Source: Nereida sp. MMG025 (GTDB lineage: Bacteria; Pseudomonadota; Alphaproteobacteria; Rhodobacterales; Rhodobacteraceae). From it: DNA of 64,000 nt. Position numbers and translations under genes: made by a program. The notes beneath the pieces are model-generated. The model made no database searches and was not told the DNA's origin. It saw only the letters and a program-made list of their open reading frames with translations. Below are positions 19,045-27,466 of the stretch, one piece after another (position 1 is the stretch's first letter; each line of letters starts with the position of its first letter). Where the stretch lies: NCBI RefSeq assembly GCF_021654165.1, contig NZ_JAKFZN010000001.1, positions 744,001-808,000 of the forward strand. Direction: 5' to 3'.

Positions 19045-19731
19045 ATGAAAATCGGCATCCTGCAATGTGGGCATACGCCTGATGAAGTAAAAGCAAGTCA
19101 CGGCGATTTCGATCTTCTGTTTCATCAAATGTTCGAAGGACAAAATTTCACATTTCAGACCTGGAATGTGGTGGACATGGCATTTCCACGCAGCCCGAAA
19201 TCGGCTGATGGTTGGCTGGTCACAGGGTCCAAACACGGCGCCTACGAGGACCACGCATTTATTCCCAAGCTCGAAGAGTTGATCCGCAGGATTTATGATG
19301 CAGATCGTCCGATGGTTGGTATTTGTTTTGGTCATCAAATCATTGCGCAGGCGCTTGGTGGCACGGTGGAAAAATTCACAGGCGGTTGGGCCATCGGGCG
19401 TCATGATTATGAAATGGAAGGCCTTGGACGGGTTGCTGTAAATGCGTGGCATCAAGACCAGGTTGTCACTGTGCCAGCAGATGCGCGGGTCATCGGGTCC
19501 AGCCCGTTTTGTCGTAATGCGGCACTTGTCTACGGTGACAAGGTGATGACGGTCCAACCCCACCCCGAGCTGACCAACCCTGTCATCGGTAGCTATATCG
19601 AAAACCGGCGCGGGACCGCGGATTATCCGGAGGACTTGATGGATCAGGCACAAGCCGCGGTCAGCCTTCCCAACGAGGGGGACAAAGTCGCCCAGGCACT
19701 TGCCGACTTTTTGAAGCGCGGTGCGCCATGA
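19045..19731 (+). CDS. Class I glutamine amidotransferase
   Basis: 228 residues starting MKIGILQCGHTPDEVKASHGDF. The triad is visible: Cys94 in VGICFGHQIIAQALGG and the His-Glu pair in VQPHPELT near residue 175. It is a stand-alone GMP-synthase-like GATase, 50 bases after the first ligase and overlapping the second by four bases. In the Puu pathway a related hydrolase (PuuD) releases glutamate from gamma-glutamyl-GABA. A similar deglutamylating role is my inference here, but PuuD belongs to a different C26 subgroup. Confidence 0.85.
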   Translation: MKIGILQCGHTPDEVKASHGDFDLLFHQMFEGQNFTFQTWNVVDMAFPRSPKSADGWLVTGSKHGAYEDHAFIPKLEELIRRIYDADRPMVGICFGHQIIAQALGGTVEKFTGGWAIGRHDYEMEGLGRVAVNAWHQDQVVTVPADARVIGSSPFCRNAALVYGDKVMTVQPHPELTNPVIGSYIENRRGTADYPEDLMDQAQAAVSLPNEGDKVAQALADFLKRGAP

Positions 19732-21080
19732 CATGGACAGATGATCTTCCCCAAGCCGCGCGTGACTATCTAAAGGGACACCGCTTGGACGAAGTTGAGT
19801 GTGTCATCGCCGATTTGTCGGGGATTGCGCGCGGCAAAGCGGTGCCTGCCAGCAAATTTGCAAAGCAGAAACAGTTTTTCCTGCCACACTCCATCTTCTT
19901 TCAAACCATCGCTGGTGGATGGGGGGAAGCTGCAGGGGAAAACGGGTTTGTCGAGCCCGATATGATCCTGACACCTGATATGAGCACAGCGACAGCGGCA
20001 CCTTGGACAGGTGATTGGACGTTACAAGTGATCCACGATGCCACGACGCGCGATGGAGAACCGATCCCGATGGCTCCACGCAATGTGCTCAAACGCGTGG
20101 TGGCGGCCTATGAAGCGGCAGGTCTGCACCCTGTTGTCGCCCCTGAGATGGAGTTCTACCTTGTTGCGCGCAACACCGATCCCCGCCACGCCATAGAACC
20201 GATGCTTGGGCGCACAGGCCGCCCCGCCGCAGCAAGGCAGGCTTATTCGCTGTCTGCAGTCGACGAATACGGCCCCGTTATTGACGACATCTATGATTTT
20301 GCCGAAGCGCAGGGTTTCGAGATTGACGGGATCACCCAAGAAGGCGGTGCGGGTCAGGTCGAGATCAACCTACGACACGGTGATCCCGTGAAACTGGCTG
20401 ATGAAGTATTTTATTTCAAACGGCTGATCCGCGAAGCTGCGCTCAAACATGATTGTTTTGCGACGTTCATGGCCAAACCGATAGAGAACGAACCAGGCAG
20501 CGCCATGCATGTTCATCATTCTATTCTGGGCAAAGACGGGCGTAATATTTTTAGCGATGCTGCTGGCAACGAAACCGATGCGTTTGCCCATTTTATCGCG
20601 GGACTGCAAAACCATATGCCAAGCGCCATTGCGTTGATGGCCCCTTACGTCAACAGCTACCGCCGTTACGTGCCTGATCACGCAGCCCCGATTAATCTGG
20701 AATGGGGCCGCGACAACCGCACAACAGGCATTCGTATTCCCATTAGCGATCCGGATGCCCGCCGCGTCGAAAACCGTTTGGCTGGCATGGATTGTAATCC
20801 ATATCTGGGGTTTGCCGCATCTTTGGCCTGCGGGCTTCTTGGCTTGCTTGAAAAAAAGAGCCCGACCGACGTTTGCGAAGGCGATGCTTATGATGCTGCC
20901 GAAGCCATCCCAAGGGGCCTTTATGCAGCACTTGATGCGATGGATAACGCGCCCAAGATCAACGCCCTGCTTGGCGAAGAATTCTCTCGTGTCTATTCCA
21001 TCGTCAAACGCGCAGAATATGACGAGTTTCTGCAGCAGATCAGCCCCTGGGAACGCGAACACCTTTTGCTGAACGTATGA
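19728..21080 (+). CDS. Glutamine-synthetase-like gamma-glutamyl ligase (PuuA-like), second copy
   Basis: 450 residues. The N-terminal CVIADLSGIARGKAVPASKF is the usual start of PuuA-type gamma-glutamylputrescine synthetases. Metal- and substrate-binding segments are VVAPEMEFYLVAR, EGGAGQVEINLRHGDPV, GSAMHVHHSILG and the NRTTGIRIPISDPDARRVENRLAGMDCNPYL block. It would ligate glutamate to an amine with ATP in the cytoplasm. It is coupled by overlapping codons to the amidotransferase before it and the oxidoreductase after it. Confidence 0.88.
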   Translation: MTWTDDLPQAARDYLKGHRLDEVECVIADLSGIARGKAVPASKFAKQKQFFLPHSIFFQTIAGGWGEAAGENGFVEPDMILTPDMSTATAAPWTGDWTLQVIHDATTRDGEPIPMAPRNVLKRVVAAYEAAGLHPVVAPEMEFYLVARNTDPRHAIEPMLGRTGRPAAARQAYSLSAVDEYGPVIDDIYDFAEAQGFEIDGITQEGGAGQVEINLRHGDPVKLADEVFYFKRLIREAALKHDCFATFMAKPIENEPGSAMHVHHSILGKDGRNIFSDAAGNETDAFAHFIAGLQNHMPSAIALMAPYVNSYRRYVPDHAAPINLEWGRDNRTTGIRIPISDPDARRVENRLAGMDCNPYLGFAASLACGLLGLLEKKSPTDVCEGDAYDAAEAIPRGLYAALDAMDNAPKINALLGEEFSRVYSIVKRAEYDEFLQQISPWEREHLLLNV

Positions 21081-22363
21081 GCCGCTGGCTGTTCGCAAAT
21101 GAGCCCCAAGGCCACTACCCGTCCAGTTGGTATGCCCAAACCTGTGAAGGGCTTGCCCATTTCGATCCGCTGCGCGGAGAGGCCAAAGCCGAACTATGCG
21201 TTATCGGCGCTGGCTTTACAGGATTATCTGCGGCCTTGCACGCGGCCCTGTCGGGCATGTCGGTCATTGTGCTGGACGCGCACCGCGTTGGGTGGGGCGC
21301 ATCGGGGCGCAATGGTGGACAGGTCGGCCGCGGATGGAATTGGGATCTTCAAAAGCTGACCGCAAAATTCGGACGTGGCGAGGCCGAACATTTTGAGCGT
21401 TTGGCGATCAAGGCCCGCCAGATGACGCTCGATCTTATGGCCCAACACGCACCCGATGCACAGTTTCAAGCAGGGCTGCTGGCTGCGTCCTTTGCGCAAG
21501 CGCCACGCGATCAGCCCCGTGTTCTAAAGACGCTGAATGGCTTGGGTCATACTCTTAGCCCGCTTGATGCCAACCAAATGGCCGGGACACTTGGGACAAA
21601 AGCCTATCAATCGGGCGTGCTTGATACCACTTCTGGCTACTGCAATCCGCTGGCCTATGCCTTCGGGCTGGCCCGTGCATGCGTTGCCGCGGGTGTGGTG
21701 TTTCATGAACGTAGCACCGTCCACAAAATTGCGCCCGGCATGGTCCAAACCGATGCAGGGCGCGTGACAGCCCGCTTTACCCTGAACGCAACAAATGGCT
21801 ACGGCGCGCATCTGACACGCAAAACCGCAGCGCGGGTTTTGCCGATCAACAATTATATGGCCGCGACAGAGCCGCTTGGCCTGTCTGCCCCCATCACGCG
21901 GCCCGTTGCCGTTTTTGATGATAAATTCGTGCTGAACTACTTTTGGCAGACACAGGATGGTCGGCTGATTTATGGGGGTGGCGAAAGCTATGGACGGCGC
22001 TTTCCCCGCGATATCGCCGCTCGGGTGCGCAAAAACCTGATGGGCATTTACCCCGACCTTTCGGACGTCACGTTTACCCACACCTGGGGCGGCACCCTTG
22101 CGGTGACGGCCACACGGCTGCCTTATGTGGCTGATCTGGGCGATGGCCTGTTCACCAGCGGTGGGTATTCGGGCCACGGGCTGGTGCTTGGCAGCTTTTG
22201 CGGCGCACTTTGCGTTGATGCGATGCTAGGCAAACGCGATGATTTTGACTGTGTGGGACGCTTGCCAACCCCTGCACTTCCGGGTGGTTCCGTTTTTGGT
22301 GGCGCCATTACGAGTGCAGCTATGCGCTGGATGGCGCTAAAGGATTGGGTGCGGCGGAATTAA
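21077..22363 (+). CDS. FAD-dependent amine oxidoreductase (PuuB/DAO family)
   Basis: 428 residues. The Rossmann FAD motif LCVIGAGFTGLSAALHAALSGMSVIVLDA is near residue 40, followed by GWGASGRNGGQVGRGW, as in gamma-glutamylputrescine oxidase. The C-terminal FTSGGYSGHGLVLGSFCG is the second FAD contact typical of D-amino-acid-oxidase-like enzymes. It would oxidise the gamma-glutamylated amine to an aldehyde. It overlaps the ligase gene by four bases and ends the tightly coupled part of the operon. Confidence 0.9.
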   Translation: MSRWLFANEPQGHYPSSWYAQTCEGLAHFDPLRGEAKAELCVIGAGFTGLSAALHAALSGMSVIVLDAHRVGWGASGRNGGQVGRGWNWDLQKLTAKFGRGEAEHFERLAIKARQMTLDLMAQHAPDAQFQAGLLAASFAQAPRDQPRVLKTLNGLGHTLSPLDANQMAGTLGTKAYQSGVLDTTSGYCNPLAYAFGLARACVAAGVVFHERSTVHKIAPGMVQTDAGRVTARFTLNATNGYGAHLTRKTAARVLPINNYMAATEPLGLSAPITRPVAVFDDKFVLNYFWQTQDGRLIYGGGESYGRRFPRDIAARVRKNLMGIYPDLSDVTFTHTWGGTLAVTATRLPYVADLGDGLFTSGGYSGHGLVLGSFCGALCVDAMLGKRDDFDCVGRLPTPALPGGSVFGGAITSAAMRWMALKDWVRRN

Positions 22364-22388
22364 TCATATGATTTCTGAGCCAGCTCAT

Positions 22389-22418
22389 TTAGGATATCCG
22401 AAAGAGAAATTAGGATAT
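22389..22418. promoter_or_regulatory. Direct repeat TTAGGATAT spaced 21 bp, upstream of DegT aminotransferase
   Basis: TTAGGATAT occurs at 22389-22397 and 22410-22418, exactly two helical turns apart, in the 62-base gap before the DegT gene. The second copy contains the likely SD (AGGA, ten bases before ATG). It may be an operator or a chance duplication. Confidence 0.4.
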
Positions 22419-22425
22419 ACCGAAT

Positions 22426-23616
22426 ATGCAGCCTCTCAATGCCCCCAACGTCTATGATGCCGAACCCATCCCATCCGCCGTGCAAGCCGAGATTGAGCGA
22501 CTTCTAAGTTCTGGTGATCTGTTCAGATACACCGCCGCTGCGGGCGCGCCAGTCAGCCTGTTGGAAAGCGAATTTGCCGAAATGTTGGGCAGCCGCTACG
22601 CGCTGGCGGTATCTAGTTGTTCGGCGGCGCTGTTTTTGTCTCTGAAGGCGTTAGACCTGCCACGTGATGCACGTGTCCTGATCCCCGCGTTCACGTTTGC
22701 TGCTGTGCCGTCGTCGGTTGTGCACGCGGATTGTGTGCCTGTGCTGTGTGAAGTTGGCGAAAACTACCGCATCGATATCCAAGACTTTGCAGCCAAACTG
22801 GATGACACGATACAAGCGGTCATCATCAGCCACATGCGCGGACATACGAGCGACATGGATGCCATTATGGCTCTGTGCGATGCGCGTGACATCCCCGTCA
22901 TCGAAGATGCCGCCCATAGTCTCGGGACAACTTGGGACGGACGAAACATCGGCACGATTGGCAAAATCGGATGCTTCTCGTTTCAATCCTACAAACTTTT
23001 GAACGCTGGCGAAGGAGGCATCCTTGTCACCGATGATGCCGATCTTGTCGCCCGCGCAGTGATTATGTCTGGCGCCTATGAACACGCTTGGAAAAAACAC
23101 GATGTCGCACATGATGCGATGCAGCGGTGGCAGAATAAATTGCCGCTTTATAATTTGCGTCTGTCCAATCTTTCCGCCGCCATCGTCCGCGCACAACTAC
23201 CCGAGGTGCCGCGCAGGGTGCGTGACGGTCTGCGCAATCACGACCATGTTGCCGCCAAGATCAGCACGTCCCGATTTATCGAGGTGCCTGAGAAACTGGC
23301 ACCGGAAGAACGCGCCCCCGATAGCCTACAGTTTAATCTGGTCGGCCTTTCAAAAAACCAAATGCTTGAATTTGCCCAGATCAGCGCAGCGATGGGCGTA
23401 AAAGTTCAGATATTTGGCCAAAGCACTGACAATGCACGCGCGTTCTGGAATTGGGAATTCCTTGATGTGCCGGATGATCTGCCACAGACGCGGGCCATGT
23501 TGATGCGGGCGTGCGATGTGCGGTTGCCTGCCAGATTAACCCTGGCCGAATGCGATGCCGTTGCCGGCATTCTGCTTGCGGCTCTGGACAAGGCAACCGT
23601 GTCAAAAGCCGCTTAA
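22426..23616 (+). CDS. DegT/DnrJ/EryC1/StrS-family PLP aminotransferase
   Basis: 396 residues of the fold-I aminotransferase family usually acting on keto-sugars. The PLP-binding lysine is Lys190 in CFSFQSYKLLNAGEGGILVTDD. The cofactor-contacting segments SSCSAALFLSLKAL and PVIEDAAHSLGTTWDGRNIGTIG are present. It follows the amine-oxidase gene after a 62-base gap on the same strand, so it may be part of the same operon or have its own promoter. No other sugar-biosynthesis gene lies nearby, so a sugar substrate is doubtful here. Its last four bases overlap the convergent LysR gene. Confidence 0.87.
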   Translation: MQPLNAPNVYDAEPIPSAVQAEIERLLSSGDLFRYTAAAGAPVSLLESEFAEMLGSRYALAVSSCSAALFLSLKALDLPRDARVLIPAFTFAAVPSSVVHADCVPVLCEVGENYRIDIQDFAAKLDDTIQAVIISHMRGHTSDMDAIMALCDARDIPVIEDAAHSLGTTWDGRNIGTIGKIGCFSFQSYKLLNAGEGGILVTDDADLVARAVIMSGAYEHAWKKHDVAHDAMQRWQNKLPLYNLRLSNLSAAIVRAQLPEVPRRVRDGLRNHDHVAAKISTSRFIEVPEKLAPEERAPDSLQFNLVGLSKNQMLEFAQISAAMGVKVQIFGQSTDNARAFWNWEFLDVPDDLPQTRAMLMRACDVRLPARLTLAECDAVAGILLAALDKATVSKAA

Positions 23617-24569
23617 CGCTCAACCCGAAGCGCATTGGACAGCCATGGTGTTTCCGCCACCGCTGGACGAACGATCATTTCCGCAAGAATTGCGCGTAAC
23701 GCATCCGCCGTTTCGCCAGGCATGTCCCGCAATACGTCTTTGCGGGCGTTCAAACTGATCGTTCGGCCAAGTTTGCCGAACGGCAGGGGCGCAATGTCGA
23801 CTTGATCACGAAAACGCCCTGCCCTCATCCAGCCAAGCGCACTCAGGATGGCCCATCCCTGACCCGCCGCAACCATGGCAAGGATCGAATGGTAGCTGTC
23901 CAATTCGAACTGACGAATGAACGGAATGCGCTGACGCGCCAAATGGGCGGTGATTTGGCGGCCCATGTGATGGCGCTGCGTATATTGAATAAGCGGCCTT
24001 TGACTGAGCGAGAGTGCATCGACAGGCTCCCCTTTCGGCACTGCAACGATAAATGGGTCCGACAAAAGCGGATAGACGTCCGTCCAATCCGCAGCAGCGC
24101 CCATATCTGCAGCGACGATCATATCAAGGGCGCGGGCGTCCAGCAGATCAAACAAGCGGTGGGACGCGCCCGTTTCAAGCAGGAATTGGCAGCCTTCCAG
24201 CTTTTCGGCCATGTCGGAAAGCAACCTTGGCGTTACATCCGCATCCAGATCTTCGATCATTCCAAGGCGGAAACTTGTCAAAGTCGTTTGACCATCCAAG
24301 GCAAGTTCGGACCGCGCTTGAGTTGCCTCATTTACGATATTCTGGGCGCGCACCCGGAATGTATCACCAGCGGGCGTGGCCATAATGGGGCGCTGAGATC
24401 GATCCAGAAGTGTCGTACCGATGGCTGTTTCAAGATTTGTTAACTGTTGGCTGACCGTTGCCGGGGATGTGCCCAATCTACGCGCGGCCGCGCTGATACT
24501 GCGCTCTTCGACCGTGGCCAAAAACACCTCGATACCCCAAAGGGTGAAACGGTCTTGGGAGGTTGCCAT
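23613..24569 (-). CDS. LysR-family transcriptional regulator
   Basis: 318 residues. The N-terminal winged helix-turn-helix is LWGIEVFLATVEERSISAAARRLGTSPATVSQQLTNLETAIGTTLLDRS (residues 11-60), followed by a linker helix and a two-lobed inducer-binding domain. It is divergent from the class III aminotransferase at 24666 across 96 bases, the arrangement in which LysR proteins typically control the neighbour. It probably responds to an amine or amino acid from this locus. Confidence 0.92.
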   Translation of the reverse strand: MATSQDRFTLWGIEVFLATVEERSISAAARRLGTSPATVSQQLTNLETAIGTTLLDRSQRPIMATPAGDTFRVRAQNIVNEATQARSELALDGQTTLTSFRLGMIEDLDADVTPRLLSDMAEKLEGCQFLLETGASHRLFDLLDARALDMIVAADMGAAADWTDVYPLLSDPFIVAVPKGEPVDALSLSQRPLIQYTQRHHMGRQITAHLARQRIPFIRQFELDSYHSILAMVAAGQGWAILSALGWMRAGRFRDQVDIAPLPFGKLGRTISLNARKDVLRDMPGETADALRAILAEMIVRPAVAETPWLSNALRVER

Positions 24570-24595
24570 CGGGGTCCTTTCAACAAACGTGGCTG

Positions 24596-24641
24596 AACGC
24601 TAAAACCATTCTTGGCAACGCGCAACGGCCCGCGTAGCGTT
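24596..24641. promoter_or_regulatory. Candidate LysR operator, AACGCTA ... TAGCGTT
   Basis: A 7-bp inverted repeat (24596-24602 and 24635-24641) lies in the divergent LysR/aminotransferase gap. The spacing of 32 bases is long for a single LysR site, so this is only a candidate. Confidence 0.3.
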
Positions 24642-24665
24642 GGCGTCATATCAAGAGGTCACCCG

Positions 24666-26033
24666 ATGAAAAATACCATGTCACAAAGTTGGGACGCCCG
24701 TGCAGATGCCCATAGTTTTTATGGCTTCACCGATCTGCCGACCATCCATGACCGCGGAACAGTTGTTCTGACACACGGGCATGGCCCCTATGTCGTGGAT
24801 GTAAACGGGCGGCAGTATCTGGATGCCAATTCGGGGCTTTGGAACATGGTGGCAGGCTTTGACCACCCTGCACTGACACAAGCTGCACAAGCACAGTTTG
24901 CACGCTTCCCAGGCTATCACGCGTTTTTTGGGCGGATGTCCGACCAAACGGTGATGCTGTCTGAAAAGCTGATCGAAGTGTCGCCCTTTGAACGGGGTAA
25001 GGTTTTTTATACCAACTCGGGGTCCGAGGCGAATGACACGATGGTCAAAATGCTGTGGATGCTCGGGATTTCAGAAGGTGCGCCGCAGCGCAAAAAGATC
25101 ATTACGCGCAAGAACGGCTATCACGGTGTGACAGTTGTTTCAGCGTCCATGACTGGCAAGCCATATAATTCGGTGTTCGGCTTACCGCTCGACGGCTTCA
25201 TCCACCTGACCTGCCCCCACTATTGGCGCGAAGGACAGGACGGGGAAACCGAGGCTGCGTTCACCACGCGTCTGGCCGCCGAACTGGAAGATGTCATCGC
25301 GCGCGAAGGCGCTGACACCATTGCTGCGTTTTTTGCGGAACCTGTGATTGGTGCAGGCGGTGTGATCCCGTCCCCAGACGGCTATTTCCAAGCCGTTCAG
25401 CCTATTTTGAAAAAACACGGGATACCCCTGATTGCAGATGAGGTAATTTGCGGGTTCGGGCGCACAGGATCGGTCTGGGGGTGCCAGACCTATGACTTTA
25501 TCCCCGACGCGATCATCAGCTCCAAAGCGCTGACCGCAGGCTATTTCCCCATGGGCGCTGTCATCTTGGGGCCGGACCTGTCAGATCGGTTGCAACATGC
25601 AGCCGACATGATGGAAGAATTTCCACACGGGTTTACCGCGTCTGGCCATCCTGTCGGTTGCGCCATAGCGCTCAAATCCATCGAATTGATCCTTGAAGGT
25701 GGCCTGTTGGAACAAGCCCAAGCCCTGATCCCGCGCTTTGAAGCGGGGTTGGAAGCGCTTTCCCATAACTCCAATATCGGTGAATGGCGCGGCAAGGGAC
25801 TGATGGGCGCGCTTGAGGCGGTTGCAGACAAAGCAAGCAAAACCCCCTTTGACGGATCCCTGTCCGTATCAGAACGTATCGCCAATACCTGTACCGATCA
25901 CGGGTTGATCTGCCGGCCACTCGGCCAATCCATCGTGTTGTGCCCCCCGTTCATTATGACGACTGCGCAAATGGATGAAATGTTTGAAAAGCTTGAGGCG
26001 TCGCTGAAAAAGGTGTTTGCAGAAGTCACCTGA
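24666..26033 (+). CDS. Class III aminotransferase (omega-amino acid / amine type)
   Basis: 455 residues from ATG 24666 (MKNTMSQSWDARADAHSFYGFTDL). PLP lysine is Lys287 in ISSKALTAGYFPMGAV, with NSGSEANDTMVKMLW (phosphate cup) and PLIADEVICGFGRTGSVWG upstream of it. The long 'GLWNMVAGFDHPALTQAAQAQ' start is typical of omega-amino acid:pyruvate and putrescine:pyruvate transaminases. In this locus it may transfer the amino group of an imported amine or of an omega-amino acid produced by the ligase/oxidase route. Confidence 0.9.
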   Translation: MKNTMSQSWDARADAHSFYGFTDLPTIHDRGTVVLTHGHGPYVVDVNGRQYLDANSGLWNMVAGFDHPALTQAAQAQFARFPGYHAFFGRMSDQTVMLSEKLIEVSPFERGKVFYTNSGSEANDTMVKMLWMLGISEGAPQRKKIITRKNGYHGVTVVSASMTGKPYNSVFGLPLDGFIHLTCPHYWREGQDGETEAAFTTRLAAELEDVIAREGADTIAAFFAEPVIGAGGVIPSPDGYFQAVQPILKKHGIPLIADEVICGFGRTGSVWGCQTYDFIPDAIISSKALTAGYFPMGAVILGPDLSDRLQHAADMMEEFPHGFTASGHPVGCAIALKSIELILEGGLLEQAQALIPRFEAGLEALSHNSNIGEWRGKGLMGALEAVADKASKTPFDGSLSVSERIANTCTDHGLICRPLGQSIVLCPPFIMTTAQMDEMFEKLEASLKKVFAEVT

Positions 26034-26147
26034 ACGACGTGTTATGTCGGCCTACGGAGTGCATGCATCCACCGCGCAGTCCCCACAATTCTATGAATGT
26101 CGCACCACATAAGTGTTCGGGACGATGCGATGTCACGCAACGACTGA

Positions 26148-26696
26148 CTACTTCAGTTTCGATAATTTGTTTTGCAGATCGGCCAGCTGTGCTTTGATCT
26201 CGTCCAGATCTTCACCAGTTTCTTTGGCGGGTGTTTCCTGCGTGGGCGCGGACCAGTTTGTCATGCCACCTGTAATCGCTTTCATGAACGCTTGTTGCTG
26301 CGCTTGCATGGCCTCAAACCCGGGCATTTTACTGAGAGGGTTCAGGGTGTTCATCTGATCGACAACTTTGGTCTGGCCATCCCGCAGCATATCAAACGAC
26401 ATTTGCAGAAATTGCGGCACGACCGATCCCGCCTGCGTGGTGTAGCTGCGCACCAGATCATTCAGGACACCGACCGGTAGCACATTTTCACCGCGGCTTT
26501 CGTGTTCCGCTATGATTTGCAGAAGATACTGACGTGTCAGATCGTCACCAGACTTCAAGTCCACAATCTGAACTTCCCGCCCTTCCCGAATAATTGTCGC
26601 GATGTCTTCTAACGTCACATAATCGCTTGTCTCTGTGTTGTAGAGACGGCGGCTTGCGTAGCGCTTGATCAGAAGTGGGGGCTTTTCATCAGCCAT
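26148..26696 (-). CDS. phaR: Polyhydroxyalkanoate synthesis repressor PhaR
   Basis: 182 residues from ATG 26696-26694 (MADEKPPLLIKRYASRRLYNTETSDYVTLEDIATIIREG). The N-terminal 60 residues are the PhaR DNA-binding/PHA-sensing domain (KRYASRRLYNT.TS.YVTL), followed by the helical PHB_acc region and a Gln/Lys-rich tail with coiled-coil character. PhaR represses phasin and its own gene and dissociates on binding nascent PHA granules. The longer open frame upstream crosses candidate PhaR sites and is rejected as the start. Confidence 0.95.
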   Translation of the reverse strand: MADEKPPLLIKRYASRRLYNTETSDYVTLEDIATIIREGREVQIVDLKSGDDLTRQYLLQIIAEHESRGENVLPVGVLNDLVRSYTTQAGSVVPQFLQMSFDMLRDGQTKVVDQMNTLNPLSKMPGFEAMQAQQQAFMKAITGGMTNWSAPTQETPAKETGEDLDEIKAQLADLQNKLSKLK

Positions 26697-26717
26697 GCGG
26701 CGGGTCCTCCCAAACCT

Positions 26718-26753
26718 TTTTGCAGTGCAGAGAAAGCCTATGCGCATGCAGAA
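26718..26753 (-). promoter_or_regulatory. Candidate PhaR operators upstream of phaR
   Basis: Read on the minus strand, TTCTGCATGCGCATA (26753-26739) and CTCTGCACTGCAAAA (around 26733-26718) resemble the CTGC-N-GCA type sites bound by PhaR, and match motifs upstream of phaP and phaC. They lie 22-57 bases before the phaR start, consistent with autoregulation. Confidence 0.55.
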
Positions 26754-26780
26754 CAAAAGGAAAGCATCCATTTGCACGAC

Positions 26781-26816
26781 GCAAAGAAAAGGGGTGAGCC
26801 CCGAAAGGCCCACCCC
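26781..26816 (-). terminator. Terminator of phaP
   Basis: On the minus strand the GGGGTGGGCC / GGCTCACCCC hairpin (26791-26816) is followed by TTTTCTTT. It sits between phaP and phaR, so the two are probably transcribed separately. Confidence 0.8.
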
Positions 26817-26871
26817 GATATTCACACTGAGATTTGGGAGGAGTTCAGCAGTGAATACTTAAAAGCGTCGC

Positions 26872-27309
26872 TTATTTAGCGGCAGCTTTTTTCGCAGCAG
26901 CAGTTACTTCTGTTGTCGCTTTTTTGACGGCAGCAGTTGTTTCTTCGCTGATGTCTTTGCCAGCGGCCAGCATCAGTTCAACTGTTTCCATCTGAACTTT
27001 TTTCGCAACTTCAGCGAAAGCAGCCATATATTCAGCCGAAGCTTCAGCCGTTGCCGAAGCGAAGTCTGTCATCGCTTTTGTGTAGTCAGCAGGATCTTCT
27101 TTGACTTTCGTGACGTCTGCCAGTTTGGTCAGTGTCTCTTTTGTCCACTTCGACGAAATTTCTGTCGATTTGTCGGCAGCTTCAAGAGCTACGGAAGACA
27201 TTTTTTCCGAAAGCGAAGCTTGTGTTTTGAACGCGTCTTGCATTGCAGCTGTGTCTACTGGGAATGCGCCCATCATGTCTTTCATGACTGCTGTGAAATC
27301 TTGTGCCAT
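26872..27309 (-). CDS. phaP: Phasin family protein
   Basis: 145 residues, highly helical and amphipathic, rich in Ala, Lys, Thr and Met, without signal peptide. The central segment TKLADVTKVKEDPADYTKAMTDFASATAEASAEYMAAFAEVAKKVQMETVELM is the Phasin_2-type pattern, and the tail is Ala/Lys rich (AAVKKATTEVTAAAKKAAAK), as in granule-coating proteins. It covers PHA granules and controls their size. Its upstream region carries a perfect inverted repeat that fits PhaR control. Confidence 0.92.
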   Translation of the reverse strand: MAQDFTAVMKDMMGAFPVDTAAMQDAFKTQASLSEKMSSVALEAADKSTEISSKWTKETLTKLADVTKVKEDPADYTKAMTDFASATAEASAEYMAAFAEVAKKVQMETVELMLAAGKDISEETTAAVKKATTEVTAAAKKAAAK

Positions 27310-27353
27310 TGTATCAGGTCCTTTGGTTTAGATCGTGACCGAGCCAACCCCGG

Positions 27354-27369
27354 TTTCTGCATCTGCAAA
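27354..27369 (+). promoter_or_regulatory. TTCTGCAT-N-TGCAAA motif upstream of phaP
   Basis: TTTCTGCATCTGCAAA, 45 bases before the phaP start. It shares TTCTGCATN(T/C)GCA with sites upstream of phaR (26739-26753) and phaC (29319-29333). It is a likely PhaR-binding element. Confidence 0.55.
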
Positions 27370-27377
27370 CAATATGC

Positions 27378-27420
27378 ATGCTGCAGCGCAGAATATCAAC
27401 CTTTTTCTGCGCTGCAGCAT
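27378..27420. promoter_or_regulatory. Perfect 16-bp inverted repeat in the phaP promoter region
   Basis: ATGCTGCAGCGCAGAA (27378-27393) and TTCTGCGCTGCAGCAT (27405-27420) are exact reverse complements around an 11-base spacer. Each arm contains CTGC-N3-GCAG, the form reported for PhaR sites. It lies 69-111 bases upstream of phaP, between it and the phaC stop codon, so it could be both operator and, as RNA, a phaC 3' hairpin. Confidence 0.75.
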
Positions 27421-27466
27421 ACCCCTGCGTCACCCTGCCACGATATGAAAAAAGAATGGCGTAATT

